The notes below the pieces were generated by a model. The model ran no database searches. It was given only the letters and a program-made list of their open reading frames with translations, and had not been told where the DNA came from. The position numbers and the translations under genes were made by a program. From the NCBI RefSeq assembly GCF_015354315.1, contig NZ_JADKYY010000002.1, forward strand, positions 62,001 to 126,000: a stretch of 64,000 nucleotides of DNA, read 5' to 3'. Of the stretch, positions 26,515 through 35,325 are shown in pieces; position 1 is the stretch's first letter, and each line of letters begins with the position of its first letter. The DNA is from Planobacterium oryzisoli (GTDB lineage Bacteria > Bacteroidota > Bacteroidia > Flavobacteriales > Weeksellaceae).

Positions 26515-29025
26515 ATGAACCGTTTCTTTCTTTTTGTATGGTGTCTGATGTTTGGGCCTTGGTATTTCGTAAGTGCGCAAGCTTTAGAATCCTCTGCAAT
26601 AGGGAAATACCATCCATCGCACACCAAAACTACAGAGCTGGAACACACCAAACTTAAGGTCGCTATTGATTTAGAGAAAGAAGAACTGCAAGGTGAGGCA
26701 TGGATATCCGCATCCCCGTATTTTTATCCTTCTGATAGTTTGGTACTAAACGCTAAAGCCATGCTTATCCACCAGGTTAGCTTGGATCGTAACAGTAATT
26801 TAAAACCCTTAAATTTCACCTATAAGGATGATATCTTAAAGATTAACCTGGATAAAAGCTATAGCAAGAACGAAAAGTACACAGTTTATGTAAAATATAC
26901 GGCACGCCCCAATCAAATCCTACAGAAGGGGAGCGCCGCAATTAGCGAAGCCAAGGGGCTTTATTTTATTAACGCAAGTGGGATCAGAAAGGACAAACCC
27001 ACGCAAATCTGGACTCAGGGTGAAACAGAGGCCTCATCCGTTTGGTTTCCTACCATTGACAAGCCCAACATTAAGACAACACAGGAAATTTATATAACAG
27101 TTCCTAATCGATTTCTCACATTATCCAATGGAGTGCTTAAGTCCTCTTTACCTACCGGAACTGATTTACGGACAGATCACTGGGTGCTAGATAAGAAGCA
27201 TGCCCCATACCTTTTTTTTATGGGAATAGGAGAGTATGCGGTGGTAAAGGATAAATGGAGGAATATCCCGGTCGATTACTACGTGGAGAAAAAATACGAG
27301 TCGCAGGCTAAAGGTATATTCGGGAATACTCCTGAAATGCTTGAGTTTTTCTCTAAGCGCCTGAACTACGATTATCCATGGAACAAGTATGCACAGATGA
27401 CGGCACGTGACTATGTAAGCGGAGCGATGGAGAATACTACTGCAGTTTTACATTCGGATATGTCCCAGCAAAGCGCCGCCGCACTCGCAGATGAAAACAT
27501 ATGGGAGGATGTCATAGCTCATGAAGTATTTCACCACTGGTTTGGTAATATTGTAACCACTGAAAGTTGGAGCAATTTATCAGTGAACGAATCGTTTGCT
27601 AATTATTCCGAATATCTTTGGAATGAACATAAATACGGCCAGGACCTTGCTGATTATGGGCTCAATAAAGCTTTGGAAGTCTATTTTCGAGATCCTTCTC
27701 TCTGGACTAAAGATCTTGTCCGTTTCAAGTACCATTCCCGCGAAGACATGTTTGACGCTGTTTCCTACAACAAAGGTGGAGGGGTGCTTCATATGCTTAG
27801 AAAGTTCTTGGGTGATGATGCTTTTTTTGCGGGTCTCCATGAATATCTGCGGGCTAATGAATATGCTACAGGGGAAGTACATCAGGTACGTCTTGCCTTT
27901 GAAAAAATATCCGGCAAGGATTTGAATTGGTTTTTTAATCAATGGTTTTATGGCGCAGGTCATCCGGTACTTGATCACACTCTTTCTTATGAACCAATTA
28001 AAAAGCAAGTGCGACTGGTTGTAAGGCAAACACAAAGTCAGGGCTTATTTGAATTTCCTCTGGCGGTTGATTTTTACCTCAACGGAAAGGCGGTAAGGCA
28101 TCACTTCTGGGTGAAAGCTAGCAAACAAAATGAATTTGCTATCCCTTTGGAAAAGATGGCGGATTTTGTGGTGCTCAACCCCGACGGAGTATTATTGAGT
28201 CAAATTAAGGACGATAAGAAGCCCGAGCATTATTTACAACAGTTCCAAGGTGCAAAAGAGTTTTATAACCGAGCCAAAGCTTTGGAAGGAGCAGGAAGAA
28301 CCCCAGATAATTTAAATTCATTAAAGGTTTTTCTGTTAGCTTTAAAAGATTCTAATTTCAGGTTGCGTACTCAGGCACTGAAGCTGCTTGATTTGTCACG
28401 CTCCGAGCATTTAAAATCTGGGGTGGATAGGGTGTTAGACCTGGCACAAAATGACTCCAAAACACTTGTTCGAGGACAAGCCCTCGCAGCGCTTGCAAAA
28501 ACAAAAGACAGAAAATACCTTCCGTTATACGAGCGCAGTCTCTTGGTCAAATCCAATGCGGTGCGGGCAAATGCACTGGCTGCAATTGTGGAATTGGATC
28601 CTAGTAGGTTCCAAAATCTAAGTGCCGGCTTGGATATGAGAGAATGGAATGATGAGGCAATCAGCAGATTACTTCCTTTCATTGTGAAAGACAAAGTGGA
28701 GCAGCACCGCACTGCCATTGCGCAAACTGTAGCTTTTTATCCTTTTCTGGCTTTTGAAGATCCTGTCCTTGGAGATTGGGCAAAGAAAGGGTATCAGTGG
28801 ATCATGGAGTCGGATGATCTAGAGTCTACAGAAAAGATTAGTTCTGTTATGAAACAGGTACTGAAAGAGTTAAAAAGCAATCCACAAGCAAAAGTGGTGC
28901 TTTTGCAAATTCTTCGTGAAGGGCAATCGGCTAAATTGGCATTATTGCGAAGTAATCCTTCCAGCGATTCCGTGAAAGAGCAAGTAGAACTGCTTAATAG
29001 GATCGTGGAAGAGTATCAGAAATAG
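26515..29025 (+). CDS. M1 family metallo-aminopeptidase, exported
   Basis: Zinc aminopeptidase of the M1 (APN/LTA4H) family, with a signal peptide ending FVSAQA, so it is periplasmic or surface-located. It has 836 residues from ATG 26515. The N-terminal beta-sandwich is followed by the GAMEN exopeptidase motif at 303-307. Zinc ligands are H336 and H340 in HEVFHHW with E337, and E359 in NESFANY, so the catalytic centre is complete. The last 250 residues form a helical, HEAT-like region. A substrate-trimming role in peptide nutrition is expected. It stands alone between thyA and the convergent symporter. Confidence 0.94.
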   Translation: MNRFFLFVWCLMFGPWYFVSAQALESSAIGKYHPSHTKTTELEHTKLKVAIDLEKEELQGEAWISASPYFYPSDSLVLNAKAMLIHQVSLDRNSNLKPLNFTYKDDILKINLDKSYSKNEKYTVYVKYTARPNQILQKGSAAISEAKGLYFINASGIRKDKPTQIWTQGETEASSVWFPTIDKPNIKTTQEIYITVPNRFLTLSNGVLKSSLPTGTDLRTDHWVLDKKHAPYLFFMGIGEYAVVKDKWRNIPVDYYVEKKYESQAKGIFGNTPEMLEFFSKRLNYDYPWNKYAQMTARDYVSGAMENTTAVLHSDMSQQSAAALADENIWEDVIAHEVFHHWFGNIVTTESWSNLSVNESFANYSEYLWNEHKYGQDLADYGLNKALEVYFRDPSLWTKDLVRFKYHSREDMFDAVSYNKGGGVLHMLRKFLGDDAFFAGLHEYLRANEYATGEVHQVRLAFEKISGKDLNWFFNQWFYGAGHPVLDHTLSYEPIKKQVRLVVRQTQSQGLFEFPLAVDFYLNGKAVRHHFWVKASKQNEFAIPLEKMADFVVLNPDGVLLSQIKDDKKPEHYLQQFQGAKEFYNRAKALEGAGRTPDNLNSLKVFLLALKDSNFRLRTQALKLLDLSRSEHLKSGVDRVLDLAQNDSKTLVRGQALAALAKTKDRKYLPLYERSLLVKSNAVRANALAAIVELDPSRFQNLSAGLDMREWNDEAISRLLPFIVKDKVEQHRTAIAQTVAFYPFLAFEDPVLGDWAKKGYQWIMESDDLESTEKISSVMKQVLKELKSNPQAKVVLLQILREGQSAKLALLRSNPSSDSVKEQVELLNRIVEEYQK

Positions 29026-29056
29026 AATGCACTACTAGAGGGGGAGCAATGTGTAC

Positions 29057-30274
29057 TTATTCCTGGCGCAGCTTTTCTTTCGACAATCTGGAGACAAGCA
29101 TAGCGGCAACAGTATCCCCTGTAGAATTAAGTACCGTAGCTAAAGGGTCCACCAGTGTGCCAATGATTAGCACGGCAGGAATTGCCTCCTGAGGTAGTTG
29201 ATAGGCAGAGATCATAAGCATTTCTCCAATATACCCCCCATTGGGGATTCCTCCAGCCACAATACTCACAAAGATGGTTATTCCTAATGCGAGCACTAGA
29301 TTTGAGGGATCGAAGAAATTCTCTCCAATTATTAAAAATGCGACGTAGATCTTGATAATCGAGGACATGGAGGATCCGTTTTTATGTAAAGTGCTTCCAA
29401 TAGGAATTACCACGTTAGCTACCGCATCCGGAACACCTATTTTTTTTGCTGCTAGTAGATTTACAGGCATGGTTGCAAAACTGCTGCAAGTAGAAACGGC
29501 AGTCAAGGAAGGAAGAATATTGTTTGGCCAGAAACGTTTCACACCCTCTCTGCCATAGGCCATGTAGGCGTACATTGTAAAAAATACAATAAAATAAATA
29601 ATTCCACCTACGTAGTATATAGCCATTGGTTTGGCATATATTCCAAATAGCTGCGGCCCTACGGTTGCAACCTGGAAAGCAAAATAAGCTCCAAGGCCTA
29701 AAGGTGCACCTTTCATTACGACAAGCAGTAGTTCCTTCATAACCTCATATCCCGAGTTTACGAATTGCTTGAAAATTTCCCCTTTTTGCCCTGATTTTCG
29801 AATGGCCATTCCCGTTAAAAATGAAAAAATTAGAAGGGCCAGCATATTTTGGCGTGAAAAAAGCTGAGTAAATTCTCCTACAGAGAAAAAAGCTACAATG
29901 CGATCGCCCCAGTTACCTTCTCCCTTTTCAGTGCTCGGTGCAAGAGTAGAAGTATCTGTAATCGGTTCCGAAGGAAAAAAGTAGACTAAACACACGGTAT
30001 AGAGCGCAGCCGTCATAATAAAGAATAAAAAAGTCACTCCTGTAGCTAAAATGATTTTGGTGAACTTGGATTGCTGTTCCAAACTTGCTATAGAATTTGC
30101 TACTGCAAAGAATACTAGAGGAACTACGCTGACAAATAGAAGATTAAGAAAGATATCGCCTACTGGTTTTACGTATTTCACAATATCAGGAAAAAGCAAC
30201 CCCACGATGCTTCCCATGGTGATTCCTCCAATTAAAAAAATGATTCCCCTGTAGGAGGATAGCATATTACCCAT
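29057..30274 (-). CDS. Dicarboxylate/amino acid:cation symporter (DAACS family)
   Basis: Inner-membrane sodium- or proton-coupled symporter for glutamate/aspartate or C4-dicarboxylates. It has 405 residues with about eight transmembrane helices and two re-entrant hairpins. The serine-rich hairpin is visible as STCSSFATMPVNLLAA, the cation site as VANVVIPIGSTLHKNGSSM, and the second hairpin includes GGIPNGGYIGEML. The C-terminal LVDPLATVLNSTGDTVAAML helix is the usual substrate-binding helix 8. Substrate choice between acidic and neutral amino acids is undecided. A -7 element (TATATTTG on the minus strand, 30297-30290) lies 15 nt upstream. Confidence 0.92.
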   Translation of the reverse strand: MGNMLSSYRGIIFLIGGITMGSIVGLLFPDIVKYVKPVGDIFLNLLFVSVVPLVFFAVANSIASLEQQSKFTKIILATGVTFLFFIMTAALYTVCLVYFFPSEPITDTSTLAPSTEKGEGNWGDRIVAFFSVGEFTQLFSRQNMLALLIFSFLTGMAIRKSGQKGEIFKQFVNSGYEVMKELLLVVMKGAPLGLGAYFAFQVATVGPQLFGIYAKPMAIYYVGGIIYFIVFFTMYAYMAYGREGVKRFWPNNILPSLTAVSTCSSFATMPVNLLAAKKIGVPDAVANVVIPIGSTLHKNGSSMSSIIKIYVAFLIIGENFFDPSNLVLALGITIFVSIVAGGIPNGGYIGEMLMISAYQLPQEAIPAVLIIGTLVDPLATVLNSTGDTVAAMLVSRLSKEKLRQE

Positions 30275-30289
30275 AACTTAATATTTAAC

Positions 30290-30297
30290 CAAATATA
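30290..30297 (-). promoter_or_regulatory. -7 element of the symporter gene
   Basis: On the minus strand the bases read TATATTTG, matching TAnnTTTG, 15 nt before the symporter ATG at 30274. No -33 TTG is seen at the usual spacing. Confidence 0.4.
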
Positions 30298-30315
30298 GAT
30301 TTTTTCCAATAAAAT

Positions 30316-30323
30316 TAATTTTG
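30316..30323 (+). promoter_or_regulatory. -7 element upstream of cbpA
   Basis: TAATTTTG fits TAnnTTTG and lies 79 nt before the cbpA ATG. The -33 TTG is missing, so confidence is modest. No CIRCE repeat is visible in the leader. Confidence 0.35.
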
Positions 30324-30402
30324 TAAAGACGGGAGAACGGTATATAAAGCGAAGCTTCAAATGGTTACTTAACTTTACAATAGCTAAGAAAATAAACTTG
30401 TA

Positions 30403-31311
30403 ATGGCATTTATTGATTATTATAAAATTTTAGGAGTTGATAAATCCGCATCGGCTGACGATATCAAAAAAGCATACCGGAAACTAGCGCGAAAGTACCA
30501 TCCAGACTTAAATCCCGGGGATAAGCTGGCAGAACAGAAATTCAAAGAAGTCAATGAAGCCAATGAGGTACTTGCAAATGCGGACAACCGTAAGAAATAC
30601 GACCAGTACGGAGAGCATTGGAAGGAAGGGGAAGCTTTTGAAAAAGAGAGAAGCAGACGAAAAGCCTCTTCAGATTTTGACGATTTTACCTACCATCAGT
30701 ATGGTGGGGAGAGTGATTTCTCGGATTTTTTCCAGAGCATGTTTGGCGGTGCTTCCTTTTCGGGACAAAACTCAGGACAGGGATTTGGGAAATTTAAAGG
30801 ACACGATATTGCAGCGGAGGTTAGTTTGGATTTGGAAGAAATCCTTTCTACGCATAAGCGAACGTTTGATATACAGGGAAAAAAGGTGCGCATCACCATA
30901 CCTGCGGGCATTTCTCACGGGCAGAAGATCAAGTTAAGTGGCTATGGTTATCCAGGACAGAATGGTGGGCCTGCGGGGGATCTTTTCATTACATTCTTAG
31001 TAGGTGAGCATGGTACCTTTAAGAGAATGGATACTAGTCTGCTTGCCGATATTGCAGTAGATGCTTTTACAGCAATGGTAGGTGGAGAAGTTAATTTTGA
31101 ACGTTTCGGAGATATTCTTAAAGTCAAAATTAAGCCTAATACCCAGGAGGGAACGATTCTTCGATTAAAAGGAAAAGGTCTTCCTGCATATAAAAAACCG
31201 GAAGTAATCGGAGACTTGCTTTTGACAGTTCGCATTAAAGTCCCTAGAGATATTGCAGAGGAAGATAAAGAAATCATTGAAAATCTAAGAAAAAAATACA
31301 GTAATGGATAA
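30403..31311 (+). CDS. cbpA: DnaJ-class co-chaperone CbpA
   Basis: J-domain co-chaperone that stimulates Hsp70 (DnaK) ATPase. The 302-residue protein has a J domain (4-70) with the essential HPD in [12 protein letters not shown] Gly/Phe/Ser-rich linker (about 100-130) and two C-terminal substrate-binding beta-domains (about 135-295) follow. It lacks the four-cysteine zinc finger of DnaJ, which places it in the CbpA class. Its stop overlaps the start of cbpM by 8 nt, as in the cbpAM operon of other bacteria. Confidence 0.93.
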   Translation: MAFIDYYKILGVDKSASADDIKKAYRKLARKYHPDLNPGDKLAEQKFKEVNEANEVLANADNRKKYDQYGEHWKEGEAFEKERSRRKASSDFDDFTYHQYGGESDFSDFFQSMFGGASFSGQNSGQGFGKFKGHDIAAEVSLDLEEILSTHKRTFDIQGKKVRITIPAGISHGQKIKLSGYGYPGQNGGPAGDLFITFLVGEHGTFKRMDTSLLADIAVDAFTAMVGGEVNFERFGDILKVKIKPNTQEGTILRLKGKGLPAYKKPEVIGDLLLTVRIKVPRDIAEEDKEIIENLRKKYSNG

Positions 31312-31585
31312 GTGGATTACAATTGCACGTCTTATAGAGGTTTATGAAGTGGAGCCTGCATTCATCGAGGAACTTATTGAGTGCAATTTGCTAACAGTTG
31401 AAAAAAACGAAGATCAGGTGTATTTGCTAACCGAGCAACTAGCCACTTTCGAGAGGTTCGTACATCTACGTTACGATCTTGATATCAATGTTCCAGGACT
31501 TGAAGTGATTGATAGGCTGCTTTCCAAAATTCACGATCTTCGCAGCGAAATTAATTATTTAAAACAGTTTGAGCAGAAACTATAA
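31304..31585 (+). CDS. cbpM: CbpM-like chaperone modulator
   Basis: A 93-residue MerR-like protein of the CbpM family, which in E. coli binds the J domain of CbpA and inhibits it. Here it shows the [25 protein letters not shown]-terminal helical part and a C-terminal helix with [22 protein letters not shown]. Identification rests on the overlap with cbpA (8 nt), the size and this pattern. The convergent lipoprotein gene ends 3 nt beyond the stop. Confidence 0.85.
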   Translation: MDKWITIARLIEVYEVEPAFIEELIECNLLTVEKNEDQVYLLTEQLATFERFVHLRYDLDINVPGLEVIDRLLSKIHDLRSEINYLKQFEQKL

Positions 31586-31588
31586 AGC

Positions 31589-32230
31589 TTAAGTGGTCCA
31601 TTGGTCGTTGGCTATTCCCACGATATAGTACTGCCCATTCCATTGTTCATATACTAAATACAATGAGTTCCAATCCATGCCTCCGTACTTCTCGCTTCCT
31701 TTTAGGTGTTTTTCCACCACAATTGCTTGTGGATAAATATCTTTAATGTTGTTTAGAGTATTCCCTCTTGAGGCGATGGAGTCCGTTATTGTCTCCCCTT
31801 TACTGAAAGCGCGCCGAGCAACCCACTGGGATAGGTACTCATTAAGTGAGACCACATAAGGGTCCCCTGTACCGTCTTTTTCTCCAAATGTAAACTTAAC
31901 AGGTGTTCCTATATAGCGATTATAAGAGTCTGGAAGAAATAGTTTATCTCTCATAGGGTCGACATGTGCATACATGGAAAAGCGAATCCCTTTTCCAGGG
32001 TGAATGAACTTGGAGAGTGAAGAATACTCCTTCTTTTCAAGGAGAGTAATGATAGTGTTACTTAGTCTCTCTACAGTAGATAACTCTGTCACACCTGGAT
32101 GGATTGCAGAATCATTTTTGTTCGTTTGCTCGCTGCTGTTGGCAGTAGTTCTTTTGGAGTGTACTAGGGACTGGTCTTGGGAACAACTTGTAAAGAACAT
32201 TAAAAATGCAACAGTATAGAAATAAAGCAT
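31589..32230 (-). CDS. Hypothetical lipoprotein
   Basis: A 213-residue predicted lipoprotein from ATG 32230, with hydrophobic leader and lipobox FFTSC (C16). A longer frame to 32257 adds 9 residues. A Ser/Thr/Asn-rich linker (20-50) precedes a globular domain of no family I recognise; it contains HPGKGIRFSMYAHVDP and ends SLYLVYEQWNGQYYIVGIANDQWT. The C-terminal Trp/Tyr strand pattern resembles small beta-barrel domains. It is alone in its direction, convergent with cbpM (3 nt) and divergent from ypdA. Confidence 0.78.
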   Translation of the reverse strand: MLYFYTVAFLMFFTSCSQDQSLVHSKRTTANSSEQTNKNDSAIHPGVTELSTVERLSNTIITLLEKKEYSSLSKFIHPGKGIRFSMYAHVDPMRDKLFLPDSYNRYIGTPVKFTFGEKDGTGDPYVVSLNEYLSQWVARRAFSKGETITDSIASRGNTLNNIKDIYPQAIVVEKHLKGSEKYGGMDWNSLYLVYEQWNGQYYIVGIANDQWTT

Positions 32231-32286
32231 GTTATAGAGTTTTACTATGGTATTCAAATTTCACTCCAATAAAACAGAGATATCTT

Positions 32287-32294
32287 TAAATTTG
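32287..32294 (+). promoter_or_regulatory. -7 element immediately before ypdA
   Basis: TAAATTTG matches TAnnTTTG but ends only 4 nt before the ypdA ATG. If used, the transcript would be leaderless or nearly so. No TTG is present 17-23 nt upstream. Confidence 0.35.
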
Positions 32295-32298
32295 TAAG

Positions 32299-33276
32299 AT
32301 GGAAGTGTTTGACGTACTAATAATTGGTGGTGGTCCTATTGGAATCAACTGTGCTCTGGAAAGTGAAAAAAGAGGCTTAAAGTATTTGGTACTTGAAAAA
32401 GGAACGGTCGCCAATTCTATTTACCATTATCCGCTCTATATGACTTTCTTCTCCTCTGCGGATAGGTTGGAACTGGGTGACATTCCCTTTATAACCACTG
32501 CAGTTAAGCCAGGAAGGCGGGATGCACTGGAGTATTATCAAGGTATCGCAAGACGAAAAAAACTTAATATTCACACCTACGAGAAGGTAGAAACGGTAGA
32601 TAAAGTGGAGGAATTCTTTCGCGTAAGTTCTCTAAAGGCTGACTATGTCACCAGAAATGTGGTGATTGCTACCGGTTTTTATGATATACCTAACTTAATG
32701 AATATAGAGGGGGAGGAACTTAGTAAAGTTAGCCATTATTACCGAGAACCCTATGGTTATGCCGGAAAAGAGGTATTAGTAGTAGGTGCCAGTAATTCGG
32801 CGGTAGATGTTGCTCTGGAAACCTATCGAAGCGGCGCTCGGGTTACTATGGTAGTCCGGGGAGATGAATTCTCACCTAGCGTAAAATACTGGGTGCGTCC
32901 CGATATCGAAAACCGCGTTAAGGAGGGTAGTATTAAAGTATATTTCAATGCATCCGTAAAGAGTATTTCTCAAGATTTTGTTACTCTGCAGCAGATGTCC
33001 GGCACATTGGTGGATGTTCCCAATGATTTTGTATTTGCCATGACCGGTTATGTACCCGATTTTAGGTTTCTTGAAAGTGTAGGTATTGCTTTGGATCCTT
33101 TGACAAAAATTCCCTCATATGATCCGCTAACCATGGAAACAAATGTCCATGGTATATATTTAGCTGGCGTAGTTTGCGGGGGTCGGGACACCCACTTGTG
33201 GTTTATAGAAAACTCACGTGATCACGCGGCAAAGATTATTAGTGCGCTCGGAGAAAAAAGAAATTCTAAAAATTAA
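32299..33276 (+). CDS. ypdA: YpdA/Bdr-type FAD-dependent disulfide reductase
   Basis: Flavoprotein oxidoreductase of the YpdA family, which in Firmicutes reduces bacillithiol disulfide with NADPH. It has 325 residues. The FAD Rossmann motif is IIGGGPIGINCALE at residues 8-21 and the NAD(P)H motif VVGASNSAVDVALE at about 163-176. YHYPLYMTFFSSADRLELG near residue 45 is typical of the family. There is no CxxC redox pair, which separates it from thioredoxin reductase. The bacillithiol role follows from the family and the known occurrence of bacillithiol in Bacteroidota. The 3' end overlaps the convergent TonB receptor gene by 11 nt. Confidence 0.9.
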   Translation: MEVFDVLIIGGGPIGINCALESEKRGLKYLVLEKGTVANSIYHYPLYMTFFSSADRLELGDIPFITTAVKPGRRDALEYYQGIARRKKLNIHTYEKVETVDKVEEFFRVSSLKADYVTRNVVIATGFYDIPNLMNIEGEELSKVSHYYREPYGYAGKEVLVVGASNSAVDVALETYRSGARVTMVVRGDEFSPSVKYWVRPDIENRVKEGSIKVYFNASVKSISQDFVTLQQMSGTLVDVPNDFVFAMTGYVPDFRFLESVGIALDPLTKIPSYDPLTMETNVHGIYLAGVVCGGRDTHLWFIENSRDHAAKIISALGEKRNSKN

Positions 33277-35275
33277 CTTTTAGTATTAAATCTACCGCTC
33301 GCATTGGGGCAGGATTGTAGTAGCGTTTTCCGAATGCATTTATATCGTATCCTAAAACAAGTGCCGAGTTATACAAATTAGAAATTCTAAATAAAAGTTC
33401 CGTATTTTTCAGATAAGGAACGCTGGAGAGAGCAAATGTGAGGTTTGCAAAATGAGAGGGAGGTGCGATGACCTTATTGGCATCGTCCAGAAACATTTTA
33501 TCCGTATAGAAGTGGGAGTAATCTATTCGGAGGGACGATTTGGTCTTTATACTCAACAATCCCTGTAGTGTAAAATTTGGTGTACCAGGTAAATGATATA
33601 AGGAATAGTCGTTTCCGTCTTTTATGTAATTCTGATATATAAAATGATTCACCATGCCACTTAGCAGCAGATGTACCATAGGTAAAGAGGGATGATTTGC
33701 ACCTACTAACGGTGCAGAGAGTAAAAACTCTAGACCTTTCTGTGTGACTTCGCCGGCATTTTGAAAATAGTCTTCACCCTTACTGTTTTGACTTCGCGTA
33801 ATGGCCTCTTTGAGTTTAAAATGATAAAAGGAAATCTCTGCTATGGAATTTCCTTTTTCCGCTCGTACTGCTATTTCCTTATTCCAACCGTACTCTGAGT
33901 TTAAATCTGTATTTATGCGTTGGTCTGAAGATCGTATTTCCTCTGACGAAGGCGTGGAGCTTCCTTTATTTACCTTTCCTCGAAGGGAAATGTAAGGTGC
34001 TATGGCAGCACTGATTCCCAAAGAAGGCAGAATAGAATTCTTTAAGGTTTCCGATCCTTGGGTCTGAGTGGGAAACTGTGTTTTCCAGTCGAAAGAAGCC
34101 GTATTGTAACTTAATCCTGCATCCACATTTAGAATTCCCGGTAGGGAACTTTGGTGCGAAAGAAACAAAAAACCGGACTGTGCACTTAGTTGGTCTTTAG
34201 CCTGCAGAAGTCCAGGTATTCCTTGGTGGTTCGTAAAATTCCGAATAGAGGTTTGTGTCGAGGCCGTTTCGTATCCGAAATTTAACGTTCTATTCCACGT
34301 GGTACTTTTTTTCTCATAAGAGAATGACGTGCGAAGTGCGTAACTGAGTTCTTCTCTCTCTTCGTAATTAGTTATAAATGGATTTTCAAGCCCTGTGAAT
34401 GAGGTCTGGGTCATAAAGAAATGTTTCCATTGCTCCGTCACATTGGTTGTATGTGCTATCCCTACAAGGATATTTTTACTGTAGATGCCAGCTTGTTGCT
34501 CCTGGGACTCTGGTCGTGCAGCTCTTCTGTTACGCTCCATTTGCGTTTGCGTAAGCCCACCAGGCGTCAGGTAATCCAAAGCAGACAAAAACAGCAGTCC
34601 TTTCAATTGAGCAGAATCGTGGTATTGATTAGTATGGGTAATCACTAGATTTTTTCTAGTTAAGCTAGAATGTTCTCTATATCCGGGATTATTATAGGTG
34701 GATTCAAAAATTCCTGTCTGTCTTGTATCTTTTTGAAATTGAAAGAACGAATGCTGTTGGAAACTTCCCAGGGTTCCGTAACCCACAGAAGCCGAATTTG
34801 AATGTTCATTCCTGGTTTTCAAAAGAATGGTTCCTCCGGTAACAGCACCAAAATCACTAGCTTCTGGTCCTTTGTATATTTCCACACTACTGATAAGATG
34901 AGGATCAATTAAATTTATGTACGTATTCCCAGTGGCATCGGACAAAGTAAATTCGTCTAAGTAAATTTTGACGTTTCGTACGCCATACGGAGAGCGTATA
35001 GAACTCCCCCGGATCTGTATGCGGTAACTACCCGGAGAGCGTTCTTCCATGCGAACTCCGGGCTGAAGATTAAAGGACTCAAGCAAGCGGTCTGCGCTGT
35101 TTTGATTAAGAAACGACCGGGTTATAATACCCACCGACCGGGTAGATTCAAGATAGGCAGTTGGACGCTGATAACCACTGAGCTGTATTTCTTCTAGAGT
35201 CGAAATTGTGTCTAGGGTTTGTGCCGTGGCCATTACCGTGCAGAAAAGCACTAATACAGCAAACAATCTATTCAT
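33266..35275 (-). CDS. TonB-dependent outer-membrane receptor
   Basis: Outer-membrane active transporter of 669 residues from ATG 35275, which opens a signal peptide ending VMATAQ. A longer frame to 35314 would start inside the glnS terminator. The plug domain (about 30-150) includes YRIQIRGSSIRSPYGVRNVKIYLDE and SVEIYKGPEASDFGAVTGG. The barrel ends MRAVDLILKVNF with the C-terminal aromatic residue. The FecA-like look of the plug suggests a metal-chelate or siderophore substrate, but nothing nearby proves it. It lies directly downstream of glnS and its terminator. Confidence 0.9.
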   Translation of the reverse strand: MNRLFAVLVLFCTVMATAQTLDTISTLEEIQLSGYQRPTAYLESTRSVGIITRSFLNQNSADRLLESFNLQPGVRMEERSPGSYRIQIRGSSIRSPYGVRNVKIYLDEFTLSDATGNTYINLIDPHLISSVEIYKGPEASDFGAVTGGTILLKTRNEHSNSASVGYGTLGSFQQHSFFQFQKDTRQTGIFESTYNNPGYREHSSLTRKNLVITHTNQYHDSAQLKGLLFLSALDYLTPGGLTQTQMERNRRAARPESQEQQAGIYSKNILVGIAHTTNVTEQWKHFFMTQTSFTGLENPFITNYEEREELSYALRTSFSYEKKSTTWNRTLNFGYETASTQTSIRNFTNHQGIPGLLQAKDQLSAQSGFLFLSHQSSLPGILNVDAGLSYNTASFDWKTQFPTQTQGSETLKNSILPSLGISAAIAPYISLRGKVNKGSSTPSSEEIRSSDQRINTDLNSEYGWNKEIAVRAEKGNSIAEISFYHFKLKEAITRSQNSKGEDYFQNAGEVTQKGLEFLLSAPLVGANHPSLPMVHLLLSGMVNHFIYQNYIKDGNDYSLYHLPGTPNFTLQGLLSIKTKSSLRIDYSHFYTDKMFLDDANKVIAPPSHFANLTFALSSVPYLKNTELLFRISNLYNSALVLGYDINAFGKRYYNPAPMRAVDLILKVNF

Positions 35276-35289
35276 ATCAAGTGCTCCAT

Positions 35290-35316
35290 AAAAAAATGTC
35301 CGGTTATCGGACATTT
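35290..35316 (-). terminator. Intrinsic terminator of glnS
   Basis: AAATGTCCG (35294-35302) and CGGACATTT (35308-35316) form a 9-bp stem with a 5-nt loop. On the minus strand the stem runs into seven T residues. It stands 9 nt after the glnS stop and 19 nt before the TonB receptor start. Confidence 0.9.
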
Positions 35317-35325
35317 AGTGTTGCG

